Assembly (NCBI GenBank): GCA_965197275.1
Contig: CBDAMQ010000028.1
Span: 310,001 to 374,000, forward strand
Length of the DNA stretch: 64,000 nucleotides
Direction of reading: 5' to 3'
Source of the DNA: DASCOT01 sp965197275
GTDB taxonomy: Bacteria > Acidobacteriota > UBA890 > WLXD01
A program made the position numbers and the translations under genes. Shown piece by piece: positions 17,212 through 26,000 of this stretch (the first letter of the stretch is position 1; every line of letters begins with the position of its first letter). Below the pieces are notes generated by a model, which saw nothing but the letters and a program-made list of their open reading frames with translations, was not told the DNA's origin and made no database searches.

Positions 17212-17691
17212 ATGAAGACTTGCCCGGACTGCCTGAGTGAGATCCCGGTCGAAGCGCAATTCTGTCGCTCCTGCGGTGAGCGGGTGGAGGGCAAGCCGTG
17301 CCCCGCGTGCGGGGCCAGGAACTGGTCCGAGGCCACCTTGTGTCGGTGGTGCGGACACCGGTATGAGGCGCTTCGCGGTCCGGTCGAGTTCAAGTCCTTC
17401 GCGGTTACGGCGCGGCTCCTTCCGACAATCCTGCAGCGCGCCCGATTCCTTCCACAGACGATCAGTCTCACGGAAGAGAAGATCGTGATCAGTACGCCTG
17501 GTGTTCTGAACCTGAGCCGACAGGAAGAGGAGATCCCGTGGAGGAAGGTCGCGGGGTTCGACTATCGCTCCGGAATCTTCTGGGACCAGGTGACCATCGA
17601 GACGAGAGGCCAGTCCTCGAGCAAAATGCCTTGCCTAGCAAAACCGGAAGGCAAGCGGATCCGGCAAGTTCTGCAGGCCCTCGAATCGTGA
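17212..17691 (+). CDS. Zinc-ribbon protein with a C-terminal PH-like domain
   Basis: 159 residues. Two zinc ribbons come first, each with paired CxxC knuckles (CPDC...CRSC and CPAC...CRWC, residues about 3-45). A second domain (about 60-155) has short beta strands ending in EEIPWRKVAGFDYRSGIFWDQV and a terminal helix with RIRQVLQALE, suggestive of a bacterial PH-like fold. A cytosolic protein of unknown role; the ribbon may mediate protein or nucleic-acid contacts. It is 7 bases from the next gene, so co-translated. Confidence 0.75.
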   Translation: MKTCPDCLSEIPVEAQFCRSCGERVEGKPCPACGARNWSEATLCRWCGHRYEALRGPVEFKSFAVTARLLPTILQRARFLPQTISLTEEKIVISTPGVLNLSRQEEEIPWRKVAGFDYRSGIFWDQVTIETRGQSSSKMPCLAKPEGKRIRQVLQALES

Positions 17692-17698
17692 GGAATCG

Positions 17699-18049
17699 AT
17701 GAGCGACTCGCCCGCCGACCTCGCTCGGCTTTGGCTGCGCGCCTGGGACAGCGGCGACCTGAGCCTGCTTCGCCTCGCCCCGGACTTCGTCCACACCAGT
17801 CCCTTCGGTCGGTTCGAGGGTGCCGAGGAGTACCTGCGTGTGGTCGAGCCGATGTCGCGCAAGAGCGTGCGCGGGATCACGGTGAAGGAGGTCATCGAGG
17901 GCGAAGGCAGGGCGGCCATCACCTACGAGGTGGAAACCCCGGCGGGTACGGTCGAGGCATGCGACTGGGTCTTCGTGCAGGACGGCCTGATTCGAGAGGT
18001 GAACTCCTACTACGACAGCGTCAAGAACCGCGCCGCGCTCGAGAGCTGA
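17699..18049 (+). CDS. SnoaL-like/NTF2-fold protein
   Basis: 116 residues with the NTF2-like pattern: LARLWLRAWDSGDLSLLRLAPDFVHTSPFGRFEGAEEYL in the first helices and barrel opening, and a closing DWVFVQDGLIREVNSYYDS strand pair. The FVHTSPFG segment places His and aromatic residues in the cavity. It starts 7 bases after the zinc-ribbon gene. No substrate can be assigned. Confidence 0.8.
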   Translation: MSDSPADLARLWLRAWDSGDLSLLRLAPDFVHTSPFGRFEGAEEYLRVVEPMSRKSVRGITVKEVIEGEGRAAITYEVETPAGTVEACDWVFVQDGLIREVNSYYDSVKNRAALES

Positions 18050-18119
18050 TCAGACCGGTGGCTCAGTCGTTGGCGCACAATCGGTGTCCCTCGAGGTCTC
18101 CAACCCGGCAGATCAGCCC

Positions 18120-19160
18120 TCAGCTACCGGCCCACGCGGCATTGATGGCCGCCAATTCACCGGTGCCGAGCGGCTTGCCGCCCAGCACCTTGATCAGCTC
18201 CAGGCTATGCGGGTGGCCGAGGTTGTATTCCTGTAGCGCCACGTAGGTGCCCACCGCCATGTCGTACTGGCCGGCGAATATGTAGCCGTCGGCCATGCGC
18301 ATGTAGGTGTTTACCTCGGCGCTCTTGTCGACGCTCATGCGGAACACGTCGAGCGCCTGCTCGGGGTGGCCAGCGAGCATCAAGTACCAGGCCACGTCCG
18401 AGAGATCGCCGGGCTCGCTCGGGTACGACGGACTGTTGCCGGTGATGTCGCCGACCTCGATGTCCTTGGAGGCCAGTACACCCTCCACGTAGCTGGCCGT
18501 GTAGCCGGCCGACGGCAGGGTCATTACGAGGCGCAGCTCACCGTTGGGGAACGGTGATCCCGGCACGGTCGCGGCAACGGTTGCCCGCAGCTCGCCCACA
18601 CGCCGGCCCTCGGTATTCATCGCCACCGGATCGGTGACCTCCCAGCGGGAGGTCGCCGGATGGATCTGGTCACGCAGCAACAGGTTACCGTCGGTCTCGA
18701 TGGCGCCATCGGTCCACCACGACCCGGTTGTCTGGTAGATGAACGCCGGGTGGCGCGCCGGTTCCAGCCACGCCTGCAGCTGTTGCTGGTGCGACGAGTC
18801 CGAGCTGCTGAGCGTGTCGGCCCGCAACGTGACGGTGCCAGTGAACGGCAGCTCGCTGTCAGGGTCGTAGTACATCGAGGCCGAGATGCGCTCGAACGCG
18901 GCCGAGGCGCCCGAACCGTCGGTCGCCCCGATCGTCGCCGTGGAGGCCGACTGTCGGTTCATCAGCCGGCTGGACATGTCCCAGGCCGCCGGCGGCCCTG
19001 GCACATCGATCGGCTCGATGGCGATCGGCTCGATGCCCTGCGCCCCGCACCCTACGGCGACCAGGCCGGCGGTGACCAGCACGGCAAGGCGGGCGAGATT
19101 TGGCGGTGCAGTAGCTGCCTGGGGGTGTGTCGGATCGAAGGCTGTACGGTGGCGAGGCAT
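18120..19160 (-). CDS. Lipoprotein with TPR-like C-terminus
   Basis: 346 residues. A basic N-terminus and hydrophobic helix (about 22-38) end in a lipobox-like AVGC (Cys about 38). The middle (about 80-235) is beta-rich with FERISASMYYDPDSELPFTGTVTL and AWLEPARHPAFIYQTTGSW, vaguely like a YceI-type barrel. The C-terminal third holds helical pairs resembling TPRs: DVAWYLMLAGHPEQALDVFRMSVDK, then NTYMRMADGYIFAGQYDMAVGTYV. Its upstream region carries a 69-base block also found before the CadC-like gene at 23,726, so the two may share regulation. Function unknown. Confidence 0.7.
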   Translation of the reverse strand: MPRHRTAFDPTHPQAATAPPNLARLAVLVTAGLVAVGCGAQGIEPIAIEPIDVPGPPAAWDMSSRLMNRQSASTATIGATDGSGASAAFERISASMYYDPDSELPFTGTVTLRADTLSSSDSSHQQQLQAWLEPARHPAFIYQTTGSWWTDGAIETDGNLLLRDQIHPATSRWEVTDPVAMNTEGRRVGELRATVAATVPGSPFPNGELRLVMTLPSAGYTASYVEGVLASKDIEVGDITGNSPSYPSEPGDLSDVAWYLMLAGHPEQALDVFRMSVDKSAEVNTYMRMADGYIFAGQYDMAVGTYVALQEYNLGHPHSLELIKVLGGKPLGTGELAAINAAWAGS

Positions 19161-19205
19161 GTCGGCCGGCTCCAGGGGATCGCGGGATCAACGTCACGTC
19201 CTGTG

Positions 19206-19274
19206 AGCTTACGGCGAACAGTCGCGAACGGACGCGTGAAACGCCGGTGCCACTTCAACCCCGTCATTTCCTAA
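19206..19274 (-). promoter_or_regulatory. Shared 69-base upstream block, copy A
   Basis: On the minus strand the block begins TTAGGAAATGACGGG and ends CCGTAAGCT, 45 bases before the lipoprotein start at 19,160. It aligns without gaps to 23,619-23,687 at 47 of 69 positions, including 18 of the first 19. TAAGCT at its end could be a -10 box. Confidence 0.55.
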
Positions 19275-19379
19275 GGGGCGGATCCGGCCCTGCTGAGCGT
19301 CCTCTTGTTCGCGCGGCCCGAGCAACGGTCTCAACCGGCCCGCAGAAAGCCCTAGCCGACTGACAGAGCTACCAGTGCA

Positions 19380-19769
19380 TCAGCGGTCTTCGTCGATCGG
19401 CTGATGGAAGTAGAAACACAAGCCATCGGGCGCGACGACGAAGAACACTTGTAGCTTCTGCCCGTCGCGCTCGTCGATGCGCCACTCGGCGACTTCGATG
19501 CCATTGGCCTCGATCTCCTCACGTGCCCGGTGAATGTCGGTCACCAAGATGGCCGCGCCTTCTTGGCTCGCGTCGCCACCGTTGAGGGAGAAGCCGAGCT
19601 GCACGCCGTCGCGTTCCATGATGACGGTCGGCGGCGCCTGACGCCGTTCCACTTCGGTGAGCCCGAACGTATCTGCGTAGAACGCCGCTGCGCGATCGAG
19701 GTCTTCCACGGGCAAGCCGAGCACGTCGTCGGCGAAGGGATACGCGGCAGCGAAGAGCGTTTCCGTCAT
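19380..19769 (-). CDS. VOC-family protein
   Basis: About 129 residues from the ATG at 19,769, which has AGGAGA 6 bases upstream. Core: DVLGLPVEDLDRAAAFYADTFGLTEVERR, VIMERDGVQLGFSLNG, AILVTDIHRAREEIEANG and a closing VVAPDGLCFYFHQP strand. The final Glu usual for metal binding is replaced by aromatic residues (CFYFHQ), so metal chemistry may differ. It faces the ArsR remnant and the YCII gene across 250 bases. Confidence 0.82.
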   Translation of the reverse strand: MTETLFAAAYPFADDVLGLPVEDLDRAAAFYADTFGLTEVERRQAPPTVIMERDGVQLGFSLNGGDASQEGAAILVTDIHRAREEIEANGIEVAEWRIDERDGQKLQVFFVVAPDGLCFYFHQPIDEDR

Positions 19770-19889
19770 TGTGTCTCCTATTGTCGCCGGACGTTTTCGG
19801 GCCGCCACCTGAGCATCGATAGCAGCGCCGCTACGTGAAACTGGCAACTCGGATGTTGAGCTGACTTGACGAACTGTAAGTTGCAGATA

Positions 19890-19973
19890 TTGGATCATCT
19901 CCGGGGCTACCTGGAGAGCTTCTGGTCGGACGCGTTGTCGGCGTACTCCGCCGAGATCGAGCGACGCACCTAA
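19890..19973 (+). pseudogene. Remnant of an ArsR-type regulator (C-terminal tail only)
   Basis: A 27-residue frame reading LDHLRGYLESFWSDALSAYS and on to a TAA. It looks like the C-terminal helix of ArsR-family regulators that accompany SRPBCC or YCII genes (typically YLxxFWxxALxxYxxxxE). No helix-turn-helix is present upstream in any frame I read, so only the tail remains. Confidence 0.4.
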
Positions 19974-20019
19974 CCTACGAGATTCGGACCGAGAACAGTC
20001 CGATCACAAGGAGAGAGAA

Positions 20020-20307
20020 ATGAAGAAGTTCGTGTTGCTCCACTACGGATTCGAGCAGCCCACCCCGGAGATCATGCAGGCATGGGGCGCCTGGTTCGAG
20101 TCGATCGCCGACAGGACGGTCGATAACTTCGGATTCAGCGGCGGGCGAGAGATCTCCGCCACTGGAACAAAGGACCTCCCTTGGGGGATGGACTCGATCA
20201 CCGGCTGCTCGATCATCGAGGCCGAGAGCCTTGATGAGGCAGAGAAGATCGCCAAGGAATGTCCCTACATCGCGAGCATCCGAGCCTACGAGGTCAGGGA
20301 GATGTAG
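20020..20307 (+). CDS. YCII/DGPF-like small protein
   Basis: 95 residues with a strong AAGGAG sequence upstream. MKKFVLLHYGFEQPTPEIMQ opens a ferredoxin-like fold; the end IEAESLDEAEKIAKECPYIASIRAYEVREM matches the YCII-related family, in which the SLDEA-x-x-I/L-A segment forms the second helix. Members are small cytosolic proteins with putative catalytic His/Asp; role unknown. The broken reductase at 20,365 follows within 60 bases. Confidence 0.8.
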   Translation: MKKFVLLHYGFEQPTPEIMQAWGAWFESIADRTVDNFGFSGGREISATGTKDLPWGMDSITGCSIIEAESLDEAEKIAKECPYIASIRAYEVREM

Positions 20308-20364
20308 CCTTTGCCTGACTCGCAAGGAGGTATCCCACGATGGGAGTGGAGTAGCTCTTCGGGT

Positions 20365-21391
20365 ATGAAGGCAGTCGTCATGGAACGCTACGGGACGGCC
20401 GACGTCCTGGAGCTGCGGGACGTGGCCAGGCCTGCGCCTGGAGCTGATGAAGTCCTGGTTCGTGTGCAGGCCGCGTCGGTCAATGACTGGGACTTGGGGC
20501 TGTTGCAGGGACCCCTCATCACTCGCATTACCAGCGGTCTCTTCACACCGAAGGTGAAGATCATCGGCGGTGACATCGCCGGGTGCGTCGAGGCCGTAGG
20601 CGGAGACGTCAAAGCGTTCCGGCCGGGTGATGAGGTCTACGGCGATTTGTGCATGAACGGTTTCGGCGCGTTTGCCGAATATGTCTGTGCGCCGGAAGCG
20701 TGCCTCGTTCTCAAACCGTCCGGTATGAGCTTCGAGCAAGCCGCCGCCATCCCGCAGGCAGGCATGCTGGCCGTGCAGGGCCTCATCGATGTGGGCCGGA
20801 TTCAGTCCGGCCAGCAGCTGCTGCTGAACGGAGCGGGCGGGGGCGTTGGCACGTTCGCGTTGCAGATGGCCAAGCTCAACGACGTGGAGGTGACCGTGGT
20901 CGACAAGCCCGGCAAGCTCGACATGCTGCGTGCCCTGGGCGCCGACCACGTCATCGATTACCTCGAGGAGGACTTCACCACGAGTGGGCAAAGGCTACGA
21001 CCTGATCCTCGATACGAAGACCAATCGGTCGCCGTTAGCCTACGCGCGTGCGCTGAATCCTGGCGGCACCTATGCCACCGTCGGCGGCCACCTCAGGCGC
21101 GTGTTTCAGGCCTGGGTCCTGAGTCCGTTGATCTCGCGGCTAGCCCGCAAGCACATGCGCGTCGTTGTCTTGAAACCCAACAAGGATCTCGGCTACATCA
21201 ATGAGCTGTTCGAAGCCGGCAAGCTGATACCCGTGATTGACGGGCCGTACAAGCTCGCCGATGTGCCTGAAGCGTTTCGGCTCTTCGGCTCCGGCGATCA
21301 CAAAGGCAAGATCATCGTCACCATGTCGCAGCGCCTTTGCTGTGCCGCTGACCATCGTTGCCCGCGTAGCACGAATAGCCAAAGCCGTTAG
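20365..21391 (+). pseudogene. NAD(P)-dependent alcohol dehydrogenase/quinone reductase, +1 frameshift
   Basis: Paralogue of the gene at 14,299, with the same features: AVVMERYGTADVLELRDVA, ASVNDWDLGLLQG, GGDIAGCVEAV, GDEVYGDL, LLLNGAGGGVGTFALQMAK. At codon 208 an extra G in GGG at 20,986-20,988 shifts the frame. The continuation reads KGYDLILDTKTNRSPLAYAR through GKIIVTM and an extra 18-residue tail. The downstream protein is well preserved, so any mutation would be recent. No zinc ligands. Preceded by the YCII-like gene, likely as one transcript. Confidence 0.8.
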
Positions 21392-21415
21392 ATAGCCTTA
21401 GGACGGAGGCCTTGT

Positions 21416-22063
21416 ATGGCAGTCAATGAAGACCTGACCGGATTCATCCGAGAGGCCCTGGACCTGGGCCTGCCACGCGAAGAGATCCGTGACGTGCTGC
21501 GTCAGGCTGATTGGTCGGACGACGAAGTGCATGCAGCGTTCCTGTCGTACGCTGCGGTCGATTTCCCGATTGCCGTTCCACGGCCGCGCCCGTCGCTGTC
21601 GGCTCGAGAGGCGTTCGAGTACCTGGTCCTTTTCGGCACGCTCTATCTGTGTGCTGGTGGCCTCGGCAGTCTTCTCTTCCAGCTCATCGACCTCGCTCTG
21701 CCGAACCCATCGTGGTCACAGGCCCGAATCGATGCAATACCGGACATCATTCGGCAGTCGATTGCAACGCTGGTGGTCGCCACGCCCGTCTTCGTCTATA
21801 TGGCAAGAGCCAACAGCCAAGCGATCGCTTTGTCACCGCTGAAACGCACCTCCCCGGTGCGCGGGTGGCTCACGTATCTGACCCTGGCGATCGCCGCCGC
21901 CGTCTTGGTCGGCATGTCCATCGATCTGGTCTACAACCTACTCGGCGCAGACCTGACTGCCCGGTATCTGCTCCAAGCCCTGACGGTTGGAGGCATCGCC
22001 GGCTGTGTTTTCGTCTACTACTTGAGCGATTTGAGGCGAGCAGAGAAGGAGGAGGCGGGTTGA
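21416..22063 (+). CDS. DUF5671 membrane protein
   Basis: 215 residues. The soluble N-terminus (residues 1-50) is a helical UBA-like segment, FIREALDLGLPREEIRDVLRQ then ADWSDDEVHAAF. Four transmembrane helices follow (about 68-92, 115-133, 155-178, 185-207). The motif REAFEYLVLFGTLYLCAGGLGSLLFQLID is the DUF5671 signature. Role unknown; the fusion of a UBA-like head with a DUF5671 tail is a known architecture. AGGACGGAGG precedes the ATG. Confidence 0.85.
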   Translation: MAVNEDLTGFIREALDLGLPREEIRDVLRQADWSDDEVHAAFLSYAAVDFPIAVPRPRPSLSAREAFEYLVLFGTLYLCAGGLGSLLFQLIDLALPNPSWSQARIDAIPDIIRQSIATLVVATPVFVYMARANSQAIALSPLKRTSPVRGWLTYLTLAIAAAVLVGMSIDLVYNLLGADLTARYLLQALTVGGIAGCVFVYYLSDLRRAEKEEAG

Positions 22064-22106
22064 ATCGACGTTCTAGGCACGACGATCAACGGCGCACCGC
22101 AGTCCG

Positions 22107-22847
22107 ATGACGAGGTCGGCAGCCGTCGCATCGTTTTTGGCCGCCGCACTCGTTGCTGCCTGCGCGCCGGCACCATCTGCTGACGCCGAGACGGTGATCC
22201 TGGTCCATGGCCTGGGTCGTACGCCCGCCTCGATGTCGGTGTTGAGTGTGCGGCTCAGGACAGCAGGATTCCGGGTCGTCAACTTTGGCTACCCGTCGAT
22301 CGCCACGGAGATCGAGGATATGGTCGACAGCCTCGACGCGCAGGTTGTCTCCTGCTGCGCGGACCCGGGCGGCACCACACACTTCGTTACCCACTCCCTG
22401 GGCGGTGTGATCGTCCGCAGCTATCTCGTCGAGCGCGCCCCCGGGTTCGCTGGCCGTGTCGTGATGCTGAGCCCTCCGAGCCAGGGAAGCGAGTTCATCG
22501 ACGCTTTCAACGACTCACCGCTGCTTCGATCGCTCTTAGGCCCAGCCGGCGCTCGGCTCGGTACCGACTCGACTGGAATCGCCCGGGAGCTCGGACCGAT
22601 TGACTTCAGCCTCGGCATCATCACCGGCGATCGAAGCATCAACCCGATCGGATCCTGGCTGATTCCGGGACCCGACGACGGCAAGGTCGGCGTCGACCGG
22701 GCGCGACTCGACGGAGCCGCGGACTTCATCGTCGTTCCCGCCACGCACACCTTCATCATGAACCGCGCAGATGTCGCCGAAGAGATCGTCCATTTCCTCA
22801 CGCGAGGAACGTTCACGAATGACGGCGATCGAGTGGGCTCACGGTAG
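22107..22847 (+). CDS. Exported alpha/beta-hydrolase (lipase/PGAP1-like)
   Basis: 246 residues. A lipoprotein-type signal (AAALVAAC, Cys about 19) precedes an alpha/beta-hydrolase core: VILVHGLGRTPASM (oxyanion hole), HFVTHSLGGVIVR with the nucleophile serine, VVMLSPPSQGSEF, and a C-terminal VVPATHTFIM histidine. The acid is probably in DDGKVGVDRARL. This is the LipA/EstA-like group with the PGAP1 topology. It probably hydrolyses lipids or esters outside the cytoplasm. The next gene starts 15 bases later. Confidence 0.85.
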   Translation: MTRSAAVASFLAAALVAACAPAPSADAETVILVHGLGRTPASMSVLSVRLRTAGFRVVNFGYPSIATEIEDMVDSLDAQVVSCCADPGGTTHFVTHSLGGVIVRSYLVERAPGFAGRVVMLSPPSQGSEFIDAFNDSPLLRSLLGPAGARLGTDSTGIARELGPIDFSLGIITGDRSINPIGSWLIPGPDDGKVGVDRARLDGAADFIVVPATHTFIMNRADVAEEIVHFLTRGTFTNDGDRVGSR

Positions 22848-22862
22848 CCGGGAATCAATGCC

Positions 22863-23423
22863 ATGGCTTACTTCACGTCGCACCGGGAGCGGCGCCTCTG
22901 GTTTTGGACGCTGGCCGTCATGGTGGCGATCTACGCGACAATGGGCCTGGCGCAGACGCTGTCCGAGATGCTGGGCAACCAGAATCTGGCGGCCCTCTTG
23001 TTCATGGTCGCCATGGTGCTGGTGGGGGCGGCCGTTGTCGCACAGGGGCTGAGGGCGCGGCCGGGTGGTGTAGAGATTGCCGTCGCCCTGGGCGTCTTCG
23101 CGGCCTACTTTCTGGTGTTTGCTCGGATGGCCTTCGCAACGGAGCGCAGTCACATGATCGAGTACGGCGTGGTGGCCGTCTTCATCCATGAAGCGCTCAC
23201 GGAGCGAGTCAGCAACGGTCGCCGTGTCCCGATACCGGCTCTGCTCGCCATCCTGGCGACGTCGCTGCTCGGCGCCGTCGACGAAGTCATCCAGGCGTTC
23301 GTGCCCAGCCGCGTCTTCGACCCCCAGGACATTCTGTTCAATGTGCTCGCGGCCACGATGGCGATGGGTGCGAGCGCCGCGCTGGCATGGGCGCGACCAC
23401 GCGTCGCCGGGCCGACCGGATGA
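22863..23423 (+). CDS. VanZ-like membrane protein (second copy)
   Basis: 186 residues, paralogue of the gene at 2,154 without that copy's extra N-terminal helix. Shared landmarks: HRERRLWFWTLAVMVAIYATMGL, ATERSHMIEYGVVAVFIHEALTE, ATSLLGAVDEVIQAFVPSRVFDPQDILFN. Four to five transmembrane helices. Its distance to the lipase gene suggests co-transcription. Role unknown; resistance function should not be assumed from the VanZ name. Confidence 0.85.
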   Translation: MAYFTSHRERRLWFWTLAVMVAIYATMGLAQTLSEMLGNQNLAALLFMVAMVLVGAAVVAQGLRARPGGVEIAVALGVFAAYFLVFARMAFATERSHMIEYGVVAVFIHEALTERVSNGRRVPIPALLAILATSLLGAVDEVIQAFVPSRVFDPQDILFNVLAATMAMGASAALAWARPRVAGPTG

Positions 23424-23618
23424 ATGCCAGGGTGACCTCCAGGTCGGTGGGCGTCGGCTTCAACGCACTAGCCGGCCCGATGGCGATCGCGGTGCTTCTT
23501 GCCGTGGCGCAAGCCCGGCGCGCGCCGATGGGGAATAGGAATAGTTGGGCTCACGGCCAATGAAACGATGGGACCACTGGCGACGTAGAAGGAAGCGACA
23601 GGGCCGACAGATTCGACA

Positions 23619-23687
23619 TTAGGAAATGACGGGATTGCCATCGCGTCGGCGTTTGCTGGTCCGGTTCACGGTATTCCACCGTAGGCT
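23619..23687 (+). promoter_or_regulatory. Shared 69-base upstream block, copy B
   Basis: Begins TTAGGAAATGACGGG and ends CCGTAGGCT, 38 bases before the CadC-like start at 23,726. It is the partner of the block at 19,206-19,274. A small hairpin (ACGGT/ACCGT) lies in its second half, and the terminal TAGGCT matches the putative -10 box seen at three other genes. The rest of the 302-base gap before 23,726 shows nothing else. Confidence 0.55.
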
Positions 23688-23725
23688 GAGAAGCCCCTCG
23701 GCTCCGATACCTCGGCGACGCTCGC

Positions 23726-25900
23726 ATGACGGATCGACCCAGCTCCCCGCGCTTTTTTGGGGCACTCTCCGGCCAGCCCTCGCCGCCGGGTTCGTTCCGT
23801 GCCCACGATCTGGTGGTCGAGCCGGCACTGAACCGCATCCGTTCAGGCTCCGAGGAACGTGCCGTGGAACCGCGGGCGATGGAGGTGTTGGCCTGCCTCG
23901 CCCGTCACGCCGGCCACGTAGTCAGCAAGGACGCGCTGCTCGACGAGGTTTGGGGCGGGATCGCGATCTCTCCCAACGTCCTGACCTACTCGGTGGCGAC
24001 GGCGCGGAAGGCGCTGGGCGACGACTGGCGCGAGCCGCGTTTCATCGAGACGATCAGCAAGGGCGGGTACCGCTGGATCGCGCCGGCCGAGCCCCTGGTG
24101 CCCGAGGAACTCTCCGCCTCGGCGGCCGGCGGGTCTTCCATTTCGTCCCGCTGGCCGTTGTTTGCAGTCGCCGCGTTGGCGGCGGTCGCTGCGCTTTCGC
24201 TCGGTTACCTGGCAGGAGCTTCCTCGGACCGCGACGCGCCGAGCATGCTGCAGGCGCTGCCGTTGACCTCGCTGGTCGGTTGGGAAACACACCCGGCGAT
24301 CTCGCCGGATGGGCGCCAGGTGGCTTTCAAATATCAATCGGAGGGCGAACCGCAGGCCGACATCCACCTACAGGTGATCGGATCCGCATCCTCCACTAGA
24401 TTCACATCCACCGAGGAGGTCACCGAATCGGCTCCCGCCTGGTCTCCTGACGCCTCCCACCTCGCGTATGTAGCCCACAGTGCAGCCACGTGCCAGATCC
24501 TGCGGCTACCCGCGGTCGGCGGCATTCCCGACCGACTTGCGGACTGCGTTCAGGGGCCGCTCGGGAACCTCGACTGGTCGCCCGATGGAACCCTGATCGC
24601 CTACGACGACCGTGAGGCCCCGGCGAGGCCGCGATCGATCCGGCTGCTGGATATCGACAGCGGGATGTCCCGCCTGCTGACGCAGCCAGCGGTCACCGAT
24701 TCTGGCGACCGGCGGCCGGTCTTTTCTCCCGATGGCAGCGCGATCGTCTTCCAGCGCATCCGCGGCGGCGGCCTCGCCGACCTTTACCGTGTCCCGGTGG
24801 ACGGCGGCGAGCCGAAACGGCTGACATTCGACAACCGGGATATCGGCGGCCATGACTGGACCGCGGATGGGCAAGAAATACTGTTTTCCTCTTACCGCGC
24901 AGGTCAGTTCACGCTCTGGCGGGTGGCAGCAAACGGCGGTGAGCCGCGAGCGGTGGCGATCAACGATCATCAGATCGGTGCCCTGCAGGTGGCCGACGCC
25001 TCGGATCGACTCGTCTACTCCAAGCTCGAGTACAGCACGTCGATCTGGTCCGTCCGTGTTTCGTTGGGAGCTCAGGGAACCTCACGGCGCGCCGCCGTGG
25101 ACCTCGGCGACGAACCGATTCCGCTCATCGAGTCGACTCGCTGGGATCTGCACCCGAGCATCGCGCCGAACACGAAGCGAGTGGCATTCGTGTCCGACCG
25201 CTCCGGCCACTTCGAGCTCTGGAGCGCCGACGCTCAGGGCGCAGCGCTGATCCGCCACACCTCGTTCGAGGGGCCGTTCCTCGGGACCCCGCGATGGTCA
25301 CCGGATTCGGCGTCGCTGGTGTTCGATGCTCGACCGGACGGGAACGCAGATCTGTATCGCGTCGATTCCCGCGGCAGCCATCCGGAGCGATTTACTGACC
25401 ATCCTGCCGACGACTTCGGCGCCAGCTACTCGCAGGACGGCGCCTGGATCTACTTCACATCCTATCGTGAGGATGGCTGGGAGGTCTGGCGCATGCCGAG
25501 CGCCGGCGGACCGGCCGAGCGCGTCACCGACGACGGTGCCTACGCCGCTCAGGAGGGCCCTGATGGTCGGGACCTGTACTACACGCGGTACGGCCAGGCC
25601 GGGCTCTGGCGCCTCGATCTGGCGTCCGGCTCCAGCCGACAGATCCTCGAACACCCCGTGATCGCAGACTGGGGCAACTGGGTGGTGGCGAACGGCGGTC
25701 TTTACGTGCTCCAGCGGCAGCCGCAAGCTATCGTGTTCTACGACCCGGAGCTCGACGAGTCCTACCCGATCGTGCCCAACGGCGCCCCGGTGCCCTACAA
25801 CCATCCGGCGCTCTCGGTGTCCGACGACGGCACCTGGTTTCTCGTCGGGATCCGCACCGGCAGCCGCGCTGACCTGATGGTGGTCGACGGTCTGCGTTGA
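23726..25900 (+). CDS. CadC-like membrane-bound regulator with PD40/TolB beta-propeller sensor
   Basis: 724 residues. Residues about 25-120 form an OmpR/PhoB-type winged helix (HDLVVEPALNRIRSGSEERAVEPRAMEVLACL, the loop VVSKDALLDEVW, and TISKGGYRWIAP). One transmembrane helix follows (about 143-163). The remaining 550 residues are PD40/WD40-like blades with repeated AWSPDASHLAYV, DWSPDGTLIAYDD, VFSPDGSAIVF and RWSPDSASLVFDA motifs. The protein should bind DNA in the cytoplasm and sense a ligand or protein outside, a one-component transmembrane regulator like CadC or ToxR. The block before its own promoter may be its binding site. Confidence 0.88.
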   Translation: MTDRPSSPRFFGALSGQPSPPGSFRAHDLVVEPALNRIRSGSEERAVEPRAMEVLACLARHAGHVVSKDALLDEVWGGIAISPNVLTYSVATARKALGDDWREPRFIETISKGGYRWIAPAEPLVPEELSASAAGGSSISSRWPLFAVAALAAVAALSLGYLAGASSDRDAPSMLQALPLTSLVGWETHPAISPDGRQVAFKYQSEGEPQADIHLQVIGSASSTRFTSTEEVTESAPAWSPDASHLAYVAHSAATCQILRLPAVGGIPDRLADCVQGPLGNLDWSPDGTLIAYDDREAPARPRSIRLLDIDSGMSRLLTQPAVTDSGDRRPVFSPDGSAIVFQRIRGGGLADLYRVPVDGGEPKRLTFDNRDIGGHDWTADGQEILFSSYRAGQFTLWRVAANGGEPRAVAINDHQIGALQVADASDRLVYSKLEYSTSIWSVRVSLGAQGTSRRAAVDLGDEPIPLIESTRWDLHPSIAPNTKRVAFVSDRSGHFELWSADAQGAALIRHTSFEGPFLGTPRWSPDSASLVFDARPDGNADLYRVDSRGSHPERFTDHPADDFGASYSQDGAWIYFTSYREDGWEVWRMPSAGGPAERVTDDGAYAAQEGPDGRDLYYTRYGQAGLWRLDLASGSSRQILEHPVIADWGNWVVANGGLYVLQRQPQAIVFYDPELDESYPIVPNGAPVPYNHPALSVSDDGTWFLVGIRTGSRADLMVVDGLR

Positions 25901-26000
25901 CGACGGTCTTTGAATCCGCAGCCGCGGCAGACTGCGGCGTGAGCGACCCGGGGCCAGGCTGCTCCGCGCACTGATAATCTGGACAACATCCGGAGGAAAC

